A stretch of 18,123 nt of DNA from DHVE2 group archaeon (GTDB taxonomy: Archaea > Thermoplasmatota > Thermoplasmata > Thermoplasmatales > Aciduliprofundaceae). Position numbers and translations under genes: made by a program. The notes beneath the pieces are model-generated. The model was not told the DNA's origin. It was given only the letters and a program-made list of their open reading frames with translations, and ran no database searches. The DNA is taken from assembly GCA_026986135.1 (NCBI GenBank), contig JALSPD010000027.1, positions 1 through 18,123 on the forward strand, in the 5' to 3' direction. Below are positions 5,915-12,808 of the stretch, one piece after another. The stretch's first letter is position 1; each line of letters begins with the position of its first letter.

Positions 5915-6676
5915 ATGAAGGCCAATGTGTACACACTTGATGGCGGAATCAAGGATCAGATTGAGCTTCCCGAGGTGTTCAATTATCCCTACAGGCCAGA
6001 TCTTATAAGGATGGCAGTTCGCATATTCCAGCTTAATCGTGTGCAGCCCCATGGCGTCAAAGAGGGTGCAGGTATGAAGGTGGCAGAATCATGGGGTCCT
6101 GGCAGAGGTATATCCAAGATGGTTCCAAGGGTTGGAGATAGTTCTCGGGGTGCGAATCTTCCAAATACCCGTGGCGGTCGAGCGGGACACCCGCCCACAA
6201 CCGAGAAGGTTTGGAAGAGAAAGATGAACAAGAAGATGCGCCGCCTTGCAAAGTTTTCAGCTTTAAGTGCTACTGCAAACAAGACAATGGTTATAAATCG
6301 TGGCCACAAATTCAACGAGGAAGTTACTCTGCCCATAATTGTTGAGGATGCCTTTGAGGATATTGACAGGGTGAAGAAGGCAATAGAAACTCTGAAAAAT
6401 CTTGGTGTTTACGATGATATTGTCCGTGCAAGTGAGAAGAAAATCAGAGCAGGCAAGGGTAAGATGAGGGGGAGAAGGTACAAGAGAAAGAAGAGTCTGC
6501 TGATAGTTGTAAAGAACAAAGAGAAAGTTGTAAAGGGCTTTGGCAATTTGCCAGGGGTGGATATTGTGACGCCCAGCGAACTCAACGCCGAAGTACTTGC
6601 ACCTGGTACGCATGCTGGAAGGCTTGCGGTATTTACCGAAAGTGCTATTGAGGAAATAAGGGGGTGGACTGAATGA
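5915..6676 (+). CDS. rpl4: 50S ribosomal protein uL4 (L4)
   Basis: Large-subunit protein whose extended loop lines the peptide exit tunnel near the constriction. The 253-residue archaeal form has the loop rich in Gly and Arg (GPGRGISKMVPRVGDSSRG, then NTRGGRAGHPP), the MRRLAKFSALSATAN helix after it, and the C-terminal GRRYKRKKSLLIVV and GVDIVTPSELN segments. The ATG at 5915 is used; another ATG four bases earlier is out of frame. In bacteria uL4 represses its own S10 operon, so it is the first candidate for a regulator of the leader described upstream. It overlaps uL23 by four bases (ATGA). Confidence 0.97.
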   Translation: MKANVYTLDGGIKDQIELPEVFNYPYRPDLIRMAVRIFQLNRVQPHGVKEGAGMKVAESWGPGRGISKMVPRVGDSSRGANLPNTRGGRAGHPPTTEKVWKRKMNKKMRRLAKFSALSATANKTMVINRGHKFNEEVTLPIIVEDAFEDIDRVKKAIETLKNLGVYDDIVRASEKKIRAGKGKMRGRRYKRKKSLLIVVKNKEKVVKGFGNLPGVDIVTPSELNAEVLAPGTHAGRLAVFTESAIEEIRGWTE

Positions 6677-6936
6677 CCTTCCATCCCAATGAGGTTATAT
6701 TGAAACCGTATGTTACTGAAAAGACCCTTCTGATGATTGAAAAGGAGAACAAGCTCACTTTCATCGTGGCCAAGAACGCCACCAAAACGCAGGTGAAACA
6801 TGCTGTGGAGAATCTCTTTGGCGTTAAGGTTGATAGGGTGAATATTGTGATCTCAAAATATGGTAAAAAGGCTATAGTTAAACTCAAGCCTGAATATTCG
6901 GCCGAGGAACTCGGCATGAGGCTTGGAATATTCTGA
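6673..6936 (+). CDS. rpl23: 50S ribosomal protein uL23 (L23)
   Basis: Protein at the polypeptide exit site, docking point for SRP and other nascent-chain factors. The 87 residues are the compact archaeal length: ILKPYVTEKTLLMIEKENKLTFIVA at the start, then the KTQVKHAVENLFGVKVDRVN helix-strand block, and AEELGMRLGIF at the end. Its ATG overlaps the uL4 stop, with a GGGGGTGG purine tract just before, so translation is probably coupled to uL4. Confidence 0.97.
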   Translation: MTFHPNEVILKPYVTEKTLLMIEKENKLTFIVAKNATKTQVKHAVENLFGVKVDRVNIVISKYGKKAIVKLKPEYSAEELGMRLGIF

Positions 6937-6946
6937 GGTGGTGTGA

Positions 6947-7651
6947 ATGGGAAAGAGGATAATTCCCCAGCGCCGTGGTCGCGGCTCGCCAAGATACAGG
7001 GCGCCCAGCCATAGGTATGCTGGACGTCCCAGGATACCCAATGTGGATGAGGCTAGAGGGTATGTGAAGAGGATATTCCATGATCCCGGTCACACAGCAC
7101 CCCTTGCAGAGGTGGTGCTTGAAAATGGAGAGAAGTTCTATATGCTTGCGCATATGGGGATGTACGAGGGTCAGGAAATTGAAATAGGTCCAAAGGCAAA
7201 GGTTGTTCAGGGAAACATACTTCCACTTTCTGAGATCCCGGACGGTGTTCCCATCTATAATATTGAGAGGAATTATGGAGATGGGGGCAAATTTGTTAGA
7301 AGCGGTGGATCGTATGCGCAGGTCGTTACACATGGTGAAAAGATAACCGTTCAGCTACCATCTGGAGAATTCAAACTCTTTGATCCAAATTGCCGGGCAA
7401 TTGTAGGGATGGTTGCAGGTGGTGGCAGAAAGGAGAAACCCATGCTTAAGGCAGGTAAAGTTTACCATGCGTGGCGCTCTAAAGCGCGCAAGCATGTGCA
7501 GGTTCGTGGTGTGGCCATGAACGCTGTAAATCATCCACATGGCGGTGGTAATCATCAGCATGTGGGTCGTCCGAGTACTGTATCCAGGCATGCTCCGCCT
7601 GGCAGGAAGGTTGGAAGATTATCTCCCAAGAAGAAAAAGAAGAAGAGGTGA
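6947..7651 (+). CDS. rpl2: 50S ribosomal protein uL2 (L2)
   Basis: Core large-subunit protein needed for subunit association and peptidyl transferase centre assembly. The 234-residue archaeal form starts GKRIIPQRRGRGSPRYRAPSHR, has the SH3-like/OB middle, and carries the signature RGVAMNAVNHPHGGGNH (about 184-200) with the histidine near the catalytic centre. It ends in a run of lysines (PKKKKKKR). SD GAGGTGG lies just upstream, touching the uL23 stop. Confidence 0.98.
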   Translation: MGKRIIPQRRGRGSPRYRAPSHRYAGRPRIPNVDEARGYVKRIFHDPGHTAPLAEVVLENGEKFYMLAHMGMYEGQEIEIGPKAKVVQGNILPLSEIPDGVPIYNIERNYGDGGKFVRSGGSYAQVVTHGEKITVQLPSGEFKLFDPNCRAIVGMVAGGGRKEKPMLKAGKVYHAWRSKARKHVQVRGVAMNAVNHPHGGGNHQHVGRPSTVSRHAPPGRKVGRLSPKKKKKKR

Positions 7652-7656
7652 AGTAG

Positions 7657-8118
7657 ATGGCTAAGAAACTTGTGACAAGTGCAAAGGCCGCGAGGCGCCG
7701 AAGGAGGAAGAGGCAGAAGGTGGCCATGGGCCGAATGAAGGAATTCTCATATCGCGGCTACACACTTGAGGAGCTCCAGAAGATGTCCCTTGAGGAATTT
7801 GCAGAACTTCTCCCGGCCCGGGGCAGGAGGACCCTTAAGAGAGGCTGGGATGAGGAGCGAATGAAGGCCGTTAGGAAGATCATGAACTCTGATGGTTCAA
7901 AGCCAGTGCGTACCCATCGCAGGGATCTCATTATCCTGCCGCAGTTCGTGGGAAAGAGGGTGGCGGTTCACAATGGGAAAGAGTTTGTTGAGTTTGAGAT
8001 TAAGCCTGAGATGATTGGTCACTATCTTGGTGAGTTTGCACTTACCCGCAAGGAGGTAAAGCACAGTGGTCCAGGTGTTGGAGCTACAAGGAGCTCCAAG
8101 TTCGTGCCGCTGAAGTGA
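7657..8118 (+). CDS. rps19: 30S ribosomal protein uS19 (S19)
   Basis: Small-subunit head protein next to the A site, contacting uS13 and 16S rRNA. The 153-residue archaeal type has a basic N-terminal arm (AARRRRRKRQK), the FSYRGYTLEELQKMSLEEFAELL helix found only in archaea/eukaryotes, the RTHRRDLIILPQFVGKRVAVHNG core, and the GHYLGEFALTRKEVKHSGPGVGATRSSKF C-terminus. SD GAGGTGA overlaps the uL2 stop codon, five or six bases before the ATG. Confidence 0.97.
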   Translation: MAKKLVTSAKAARRRRRKRQKVAMGRMKEFSYRGYTLEELQKMSLEEFAELLPARGRRTLKRGWDEERMKAVRKIMNSDGSKPVRTHRRDLIILPQFVGKRVAVHNGKEFVEFEIKPEMIGHYLGEFALTRKEVKHSGPGVGATRSSKFVPLK

Positions 8119-8128
8119 GGTGGTTGAA

Positions 8129-8584
8129 ATGCCGTACAGTATTAAGGTGGAAGGAGAGAAATATGCGAAGGCCTTTGGCCGCAATCTTCCTCTTTCTCTT
8201 AAGGACTCCGTGAATCTATGCAGGGCTCTTAAGGGTATGAAGTTGGATGATGCCAAGGAGTTCCTTGAGGATGTTATTGCAAAGAGACGTGCGGTACCAT
8301 ATTTCAGGTATCTTGATTCAATTTCACATCGCAGGGGCATGGGGCCGGGAAGGTATCCTGTTAAGGAGGCAAAACACATACTCAAGGTACTTGAAAATGC
8401 TGAGGCAAATGCAGAGAATAAGGATCTTGACACGGATAATCTTTATATCCTGCACATTGCGGCACATAAGGGTCAGGTGATAAAGAGGTACACACCAAGG
8501 GCCTATGGAAGATCAACCGAGATCAGAAGGGATAGGGTGCATATTGAAGTGATACTGGAGGAGAGAGAGGAGAAGGAGGAATAG
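8129..8584 (+). CDS. rpl22: 50S ribosomal protein uL22 (L22)
   Basis: Large-subunit protein whose hairpin lines the exit tunnel opposite uL4. I start at the ATG at 8129 (MPYSIKVEGEKYAKAFG, 151 aa); an in-frame GTG at 8120 lies inside the SD GAGGTGG (8117-8123) and is unlikely to be used. Family features: RNLPLSLKDSVNLCRALKGM helix, VPYFRYLDSISHRRGMGPGRYPVKEAKHIL (the tunnel hairpin and flanks), and KGQVIKRYTPRAYGRS near the end. It ends in a short acidic tail (EEREEKEE). Confidence 0.96.
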   Translation: MPYSIKVEGEKYAKAFGRNLPLSLKDSVNLCRALKGMKLDDAKEFLEDVIAKRRAVPYFRYLDSISHRRGMGPGRYPVKEAKHILKVLENAEANAENKDLDTDNLYILHIAAHKGQVIKRYTPRAYGRSTEIRRDRVHIEVILEEREEKEE

Positions 8585-8586
8585 TT

Positions 8587-9327
8587 ATGGATGAGAGGAT
8601 ATTTGTTAAGGAGAATCTCAAACGGGTCCTGATAAAGGAATTCGTCATGAAAGAGGTGCGCAGCGCTGGATTTGGTGGTCTGGAGATACAGCGCACTCCT
8701 TTGGGTACCAGAATCATTCTTGAGGTGGAGCGTCCTGGTCTTGTGATTGGCAGGAAGGGTGCCAAGATAAAGGAACTCACCGATGCTCTTCAAGAGAAAT
8801 TTGGTGTTGAGAATCCCATGATTGAGGTAAAGGAAAGCGAAAATCCTTTCCTGAATGCACAGATAATGGCGGAAAAGCTAGCCTCTGCCCTTGAGCGTGG
8901 CTGGCACTTCAGGCGTGCAGGGCATTCAACCCTGAGGAGAATAATGGAGAATGGGGCCAAAGGTGCTCAGATAAAGATATCTGGTAAACTTACAGGAGAT
9001 CGCTCAAGAACCGAGAAGTTCACAAAGGGAACAATTAAGTATAACGGGCATCCTGTTGAACTTGTTCGCAAGGGATTTGCCATTGCAAAGACCAAGCCTG
9101 GTGTTATAGGTGTTACTGTAAAAATCATGCCGCCAGATGCAAAGCTCCCTGATGAGATAAATATCTTGGGTCCTGAGGCGCTGAGGGAGGAGGAAGAAAA
9201 GAAGGAGAATCGGGATGAGAAGGAAGCGGTGAATGAGGTAATTAATGCTGAACAGAATGAAAATAAAGAGGTGAATGAGAATGCCGAAGGAGCTGAAGGC
9301 AAAGCAGATCAGGGAAATGAGTCCTGA
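8587..9327 (+). CDS. rps3: 30S ribosomal protein uS3 (S3) with acidic C-terminal tail
   Basis: Small-subunit protein at the mRNA entry site, part of the helicase-like ring. A KH type 2 domain lies near residues 20-95 with the loop GRKG (55-58); the C-terminal S3 domain covers about 97-190 (GAQIKISGKLTGDRSRTEKF, ELVRKGFAIAKTKPGVIGV). After residue 200 comes a 46-residue tail of mostly Glu, Asn, Lys and Ala, ending DQGNES. The last 47 bases of the gene overlap uL29, and the tail's codons for Glu-Val-Asn form the uL29 SD. The ATG at 8587 has a GGAGG tract before it. Tail length is likely variable among relatives. Confidence 0.96.
   Translation: MDERIFVKENLKRVLIKEFVMKEVRSAGFGGLEIQRTPLGTRIILEVERPGLVIGRKGAKIKELTDALQEKFGVENPMIEVKESENPFLNAQIMAEKLASALERGWHFRRAGHSTLRRIMENGAKGAQIKISGKLTGDRSRTEKFTKGTIKYNGHPVELVRKGFAIAKTKPGVIGVTVKIMPPDAKLPDEINILGPEALREEEEKKENRDEKEAVNEVINAEQNENKEVNENAEGAEGKADQGNES
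9268..9274 (+). promoter_or_regulatory. SD site that decides the uL29 start
   Basis: GAGGTGA inside the uS3 coding region. It directly abuts the ATG at 9275 but is six bases from the ATG at 9281, the spacing seen elsewhere in this operon, so 9281 is the likely start. Confidence 0.7.
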
Positions 9328-9487
9328 GGAGCGAAGGAAGAAATTGGGCGAATTACGAGAGGAGCTGATGCACGAGATGGGAATCAGCGCCATGGGTGGA
9401 GCTCCTCCCAGTCCTGGGAAGATAAGGAGCCTTAAAAGGCAGATTGCAAGGATACTCACGGTGATGAATGAGGAAGGTGCTGAATGA
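9281..9487 (+). CDS. rpl29: 50S ribosomal protein uL29 (L29)
   Basis: Small helical-hairpin protein at the exit tunnel rim, near uL23. The start at 9281 gives MPKELKAKQIREMSPEERRKKLGELREELMHE, a standard uL29 N-terminus, and a total of 68 residues; the ATG two codons earlier is too close to the SD. The second helix is SPGKIRSLKRQIARILTVMNEE. It begins 47 bases before the end of uS3 in another frame, an unusually long overlap. In several euryarchaea the aIF1 (SUI1) gene follows; here Rnp1 follows directly, overlapping the stop. Confidence 0.95.
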   Translation: MPKELKAKQIREMSPEERRKKLGELREELMHEMGISAMGGAPPSPGKIRSLKRQIARILTVMNEEGAE

Positions 9488-9771
9488 TGCGCACCCTGAA
9501 GAATCTGGAGATGCATGAGCTTATCGGGCTCTCTTGCGAGGTGGTTGAGTCCACAAATCCCCTTCAGGTTGGTATAGCCGGTAATGTGGTTGATGAGACC
9601 AAGAATACGATAGTGATTGAAAGTGAGAATGGATACAAGATGATCCAGAAAAAGGGTGCTGTATTCAGGTTCAGAATAGGTGATGGGTATCGCGATGTGT
9701 TTGGAGATAGGATTGCATATAGACCTCACGAAAGAACGAAGAAGGTTATGTGGAGGCGAAGAAAATGGTAA
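9484..9771 (+). CDS. rnp1: RNase P protein component 1 (Rnp1/Rpp29/Pop4)
   Basis: Protein subunit of archaeal RNase P, which trims the 5' leader of precursor tRNAs; it works with Rpp21 on the specificity side of the RNA. The 95-residue Sm-like barrel shows LEMHELIGLSCEVVESTNPLQVGIAGNVVDETKNTIVI, then IQKKGAVFRFRI, and a C-terminal helix region ending DRIAYRPHERTKKVMWRRRKW. Two ATGs in tandem (9484 and 9487) are both possible, with AAGGTG just upstream. Location between uL29 and uS17 is a known archaeal arrangement. Confidence 0.95.
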   Translation: MMRTLKNLEMHELIGLSCEVVESTNPLQVGIAGNVVDETKNTIVIESENGYKMIQKKGAVFRFRIGDGYRDVFGDRIAYRPHERTKKVMWRRRKW

Positions 9772-10085
9772 GGGATATTGGTGTGGATGCAAAGGCACCG
9801 GAGCGGGAATGCGACGATCCCCACTGCCCCTGGCATGGTCATTTAAAGGTGAGGGGGCAGATAATAGAGGGTATTGTGGTTTCGGATAAGATGGATAAAA
9901 CTGTGGTTGTGGAGAGAGAGTATCTCCGTTACGATAAAAAATATGAGAGATACGAGAAAAGGCGCAGGAGGTATCATGTGCACAACCCTCCGTGCATAGA
10001 TGCAAAGGTTGGAGACAGGGTTAGGTTCATGGAATGCCGTCCCATTGCAAAAAGTGTCAGTTTTGTGATAATTGAGAAGAGGTGA
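9765..10085 (+). CDS. rps17: 30S ribosomal protein uS17 (S17)
   Basis: OB-fold protein that binds 16S rRNA early in small-subunit assembly. The ATG at 9765 (MVRDIGVDAKAPERECDDPHCPWHG, 106 aa) has the purine tract GGAGGCGA five bases upstream; the in-frame GTG at 9750 is not needed. Archaeal features are the CDDPHCPWHGHLKVRGQ block (about 16-32) before the barrel and the MDKTVVVEREYLRY and RRRRYHVHNPPCIDAKVGDRVRF segments. It overlaps Rnp1 by seven bases. Confidence 0.96.
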   Translation: MVRDIGVDAKAPERECDDPHCPWHGHLKVRGQIIEGIVVSDKMDKTVVVEREYLRYDKKYERYEKRRRRYHVHNPPCIDAKVGDRVRFMECRPIAKSVSFVIIEKR

Positions 10086-10092
10086 ATGCCGT

Positions 10093-10491
10093 ATGAAGGG
10101 AATTGCAGGAAAGCAAACCCGCGGTTTGCCAACAGGCGCTCAGCTGGTTTGCGCCGATAACACCGGTGCCAAGGTAGTGGAGATAATTCAGGTTCTGAAT
10201 ATTCACACCACTGCGAGGCAGTATCCAACAGCTGGCGTGGGGGATATGGTCATTGTAAGTGTGAAGAAGGGTACCCCTGATATGAGGAAGAAAGTGTTCC
10301 CTGCTGTGATAATCAGGCAGAGGATGCCGTTCAGGAGACCTGATGGTACGATGGTGCAATTTGAAGATAATGCCTGCGTTATAACCACAAAGACCGGAGA
10401 AACGAAAGGATCCGAGATAAAGGGGCCAGTGGCCAGGGAGGCGGCAGATCGCTGGCCTAGAATCGCTGCAATATCCAGCACTATTGTGTGA
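10093..10491 (+). CDS. rpl14: 50S ribosomal protein uL14 (L14)
   Basis: Large-subunit protein at the subunit interface, binding site for anti-association factors and bridges to h14 of 16S rRNA. I start at the ATG at 10093 (MKGIAGKQTRGLPTGAQL, 132 aa) with SD GAGGTGA (10079-10085) seven bases upstream; an in-frame TTG at 10072 lies inside uS17. The signature region AQLVCADNTGAKVVEIIQV is followed by RQYPTAGVGDMVIVSVKKGTP, VIIRQRMPFRRPDGT and the C-terminal GPVAREAADRWPRIAAISSTIV, all typical. Confidence 0.97.
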   Translation: MKGIAGKQTRGLPTGAQLVCADNTGAKVVEIIQVLNIHTTARQYPTAGVGDMVIVSVKKGTPDMRKKVFPAVIIRQRMPFRRPDGTMVQFEDNACVITTKTGETKGSEIKGPVAREAADRWPRIAAISSTIV

Positions 10492-10502
10492 GGTGATTTG
10501 AG

Positions 10503-11009
10503 ATGGTATCGTCACAGCCAAGAAAGCAGAGAAAAATGCGGTATGATGCTCCAAAGCATAGGCGCCAGAAGATGATGAAAGCACATCTCAGCACTGCGCT
10601 TTACGAGAAGTACGGTATGCGCAATCTTGTAGTTAGAAAGGGTGATATTGTCCGTGTTATGAGGGGTAAGTTCAGGGGACATGAGGGCAAGGTTGTTGAG
10701 GTGAATTTGAAGAACATGAAAATTGCTGTTGAGGGGGTTACCATAAGAAGGACAGATAACAAGAGTGTCCAGTTCTGGCTTGATCCCTCAAATGTTGAGA
10801 TAATAAAGCTTGATCTTAGTGATCCCAAGAGGAAGGAGAAGATCTACAGGATTGCAGAGGAGAGAAGGGGAAAGATAGAGGAAGAGATTGAAGAGGAGTC
10901 TGAGGAGGTTGAAGAGGAATCTGAGGAGATGGAGGAGTCTGAGGAGACTGAAGAATCCTCCGAGGAAAATGAAGAAGAGATTGAGGAAGAGGTGAGTGAG
11001 AATGAGTAG
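10503..11009 (+). CDS. rpl24: 50S ribosomal protein uL24 (L24) with long acidic tail
   Basis: Initiates large-subunit assembly and sits by the exit tunnel. The archaeal core is complete: SSQPRKQRKMRYDAPKHRRQKMMKAHLS, then a KOW motif (VVRKGDIVRVMRGKFRGHEGKVVEVN, about 43-68) and TIRRTDNKSVQFWLDPSNVEIIKLDL. After residue 124 comes a 44-residue tail with 29 glutamates and scattered Ser, Ile and Val, unlike the roughly 120-residue forms usual in archaea. The tail's last codons form the SD and overlap the start of eS4 by eight bases. ATG at 10503, SD GAGGTGA just upstream. Confidence 0.95.
   Translation: MVSSQPRKQRKMRYDAPKHRRQKMMKAHLSTALYEKYGMRNLVVRKGDIVRVMRGKFRGHEGKVVEVNLKNMKIAVEGVTIRRTDNKSVQFWLDPSNVEIIKLDLSDPKRKEKIYRIAEERRGKIEEEIEEESEEVEEESEEMEESEETEESSEENEEEIEEEVSENE
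10989..10995 (+). promoter_or_regulatory. SD site that decides the eS4 start
   Basis: GAGGTGA at the end of the uL24 acidic tail, six bases before the ATG at 11002. The in-frame GTG at 10996 abuts the site and is too close to be used. Confidence 0.7.
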
Positions 11010-11706
11010 GCATCTCAAGCGCCTTGCAGCGCCGAGGATATGGAAGATACCGCGCAAGGAGTATCCGTTTGCTCCTAAGACCATTCCCGGACCGCATCCT
11101 GCGGATAGATCCGTACCTCTCCTGATAGTGCTGCGTGACATGCTCAACGTGGCTGATAACAGGAGGGAAGCGAAGAAGATTCTGGCTTCCAGAGCTGTTA
11201 AGATTGATGGAAAGGTTCGCACAGATCTTAGATACCCTGTTGGTTTTATGGATGTTGTATCTCTGGGTGACAAACACTATCGGGCCCTTTACGATGTTCG
11301 TGGAAAAATAAGGCTCATTGAGATACCAGAGGATCATGCTGAATGGAAACTTGTGAGGATTGAAAACAAGACCGTGGTGAAGGGCGGTAAAATAGCCCTG
11401 AACCTTCATGATGGCAGGAATATACTTCTTAACGAAAACAGGTATAAGACGGGAGATGTTCTGAAGATAAAGATCCCCTCGCAGGAGATCATTGATCACT
11501 ATCCTCTTCAGGAGGGCAGCGTGGCAATGATCATTGGAGGATCTCACCGTGGTCAGATAGCACACATAAAGGAGTACAGGGTCACAAGAAGTCCAACCGA
11601 TAATGTTGTGATATTTGAAGAGGGATTTGAGACGGTGAAGCGCAATGTTTTCGTTGTGGGTGTGGGTAAGCCTGAGGTGACGATTCCAGAGGTGAGCGCC
11701 CTATGA
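11002..11706 (+). CDS. rps4e: 30S ribosomal protein eS4 (S4e)
   Basis: Archaeal/eukaryotic small-subunit protein bound near the 5' domain of 16S rRNA. The start at 11002 gives MSRHLKRLAAPRIWKIPRKE, 234 residues. An S4-type RNA-binding domain follows (VPLLIVLRDMLNVADNRREAKKILASRAVKIDGKVRTD, about 36-75), then a central domain and a KOW motif near the C-terminus (EGSVAMIIGGSHRGQIAHIKEY). The last residues PEVTIPEVSAL overlap the uL5 start by four bases. Confidence 0.96.
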   Translation: MSRHLKRLAAPRIWKIPRKEYPFAPKTIPGPHPADRSVPLLIVLRDMLNVADNRREAKKILASRAVKIDGKVRTDLRYPVGFMDVVSLGDKHYRALYDVRGKIRLIEIPEDHAEWKLVRIENKTVVKGGKIALNLHDGRNILLNENRYKTGDVLKIKIPSQEIIDHYPLQEGSVAMIIGGSHRGQIAHIKEYRVTRSPTDNVVIFEEGFETVKRNVFVVGVGKPEVTIPEVSAL

Positions 11707-12236
11707 AGGAAGAGAAGATGAAGAACCCCATGAGGCGCATTGAGATTGATAAGGTGGTTATAAACATAGGTGTGGGCGAGGCTGGAGAAAAGCTAAGAAG
11801 GGCAGAGAAGGTTATAGAGATTCTGACAGGTGCCAAGCCCATGCATATGAAGGCCAAGAAAACAATAAGGGATTTCAACATAAGAAAGGGTTTGCCGATA
11901 GCCCTTAAAGTCACGTTACGTGGTCCAAAGGCGGAGGACTTCCTTCGCCGTGCTCTCTGGGTGCGAGATTTCAAGGTTCCGAATTATTCCTTTGATTCAC
12001 AGGGCAATTTGAATTTTGGTATTGCTGATTACACCGATTTTGAAGGTGTGAAGTACGATCCTGAGATTGGCATATTCGGTATGGATATAAGTGTGGTATT
12101 CAAGAGACCTGGTTACAGGGTTGCTCGCAGAAGGCTCAAGAGGGCAAAGGTACCCGCAAGGCACCGTGTGACAAGGGAGGAGGCAATGCAATTTATGCGG
12201 GAGAAGTTCAATCTCAATATTCTGGAGGTGGAATGA
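11703..12236 (+). CDS. rpl5: 50S ribosomal protein uL5 (L5)
   Basis: Central protuberance protein that binds 5S rRNA and contacts the P-site tRNA and uS13 across the interface. The 177-residue form begins KNPMRRIEIDKVVINIGVGEAGEKLRRAEKVIEILTGAKP and contains the conserved RDFNIRKGLPIALKVTLRG and the loop after NFGIADYTDFEGVKYDPEIGIFGMDI. The ATG at 11703 overlaps the eS4 stop; SD GAGGTGA (11689-11695) is seven bases upstream. Confidence 0.97.
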   Translation: MKEEKMKNPMRRIEIDKVVINIGVGEAGEKLRRAEKVIEILTGAKPMHMKAKKTIRDFNIRKGLPIALKVTLRGPKAEDFLRRALWVRDFKVPNYSFDSQGNLNFGIADYTDFEGVKYDPEIGIFGMDISVVFKRPGYRVARRRLKRAKVPARHRVTREEAMQFMREKFNLNILEVE

Positions 12237-12397
12237 TGGTCAGGGTCAAGCTCAGGCCAAAGAAGAAGTTCGGAAGAAGTGAAGGTTGCGTGAGATGTGG
12301 AAGAAAGAGAGGAGTTATCAGGAGATATGGGCTCCGGCTCTGCAGGCAGTGCTTCCGTGAAGTTGCCTATGAGCTGGGGTTCAGAAAGTATTCGTGA
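12236..12397 (+). CDS. rps14: 30S ribosomal protein uS14 (S14), zinc-binding type
   Basis: Small protein in the head of the small subunit, near uS3 and uS19. At 53 residues (MVRVKLRPKKKFGRSEG...ELGFRKYS) it is short but complete. Two CxxC pairs, CVRC and CRQC, form the zinc ribbon typical of archaea, and RYGLRLCRQCFREVAYELGF is the family signature. Two ATGs overlap the uL5 stop (12233 and 12236); GGAGGTG ends at 12230, which leaves five bases before 12236, so that one is preferred. It fits exactly between uL5 and uS8 as expected. Confidence 0.95.
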   Translation: MVRVKLRPKKKFGRSEGCVRCGRKRGVIRRYGLRLCRQCFREVAYELGFRKYS

Positions 12398-12408
12398 GGT
12401 GGTGAAGT

Positions 12409-12798
12409 ATGCAGAATGACCCATTGAGTGATGCTCTGTCAAAGATAAATAACGCCGCCATGGCGGGCAGGAGGGAAATAGTGGTAAGACCAGCATCAAA
12501 GCTTGTCGGCAGGATACTGAAGATAATGGAAGAGCATGGGTATGTTGAAGAATTTGAATACATTGAGGATGGCCGTGGCGGGCAGTTCAGGGTTAGGATA
12601 AGTCCGACTATCAACAGGTGTGGAGCAATCAAACCACGCTTTGCGGTTAAGCGAGATCAGATGGAGAAGTACGAGTCACGCTACCTTCCCGCTCAGGACT
12701 TTGGTATATTGATAGTAACAACCAATCGCGGAGTTATGACGCACACCGATGCCAAGAAGATGGGCATCGGCGGCAAGCTCCTGGCGTATGTGTACTGA
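12409..12798 (+). CDS. rps8: 30S ribosomal protein uS8 (S8)
   Basis: Primary 16S rRNA-binding protein for the platform; in E. coli it is also the spc operon repressor. The 129-residue archaeal form starts DPLSDALSKINNAAMAGRREIVVRPASKLVGRILKIMEEHGY and ends with the conserved PAQDFGILIVTTNRGVMTHTDAKKMGIGGKLLAYVY. ATG at 12409 preceded by GAGGTGGTGA that overlaps the uS14 stop. Spacing to uL6 is about ten bases. Confidence 0.97.
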   Translation: MQNDPLSDALSKINNAAMAGRREIVVRPASKLVGRILKIMEEHGYVEEFEYIEDGRGGQFRVRISPTINRCGAIKPRFAVKRDQMEKYESRYLPAQDFGILIVTTNRGVMTHTDAKKMGIGGKLLAYVY

Positions 12799-12808
12799 GG
12801 TGATGTGG

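Noticed and set aside
9004..10005. 333-codon open frame on the minus strand under uS3, uL29, Rnp1 and uS17
   Set aside because: It is antisense to four well-supported ribosomal operon genes, has no recognisable motif or promoter, and its composition is what the complement of Glu/Lys-rich genes gives.
10869..11009. GAG/GAA repeat as a non-coding satellite or CRISPR-like repeat
   Set aside because: It is in frame with uL24, codes for an acidic tail, and has no regular repeat unit or spacers.
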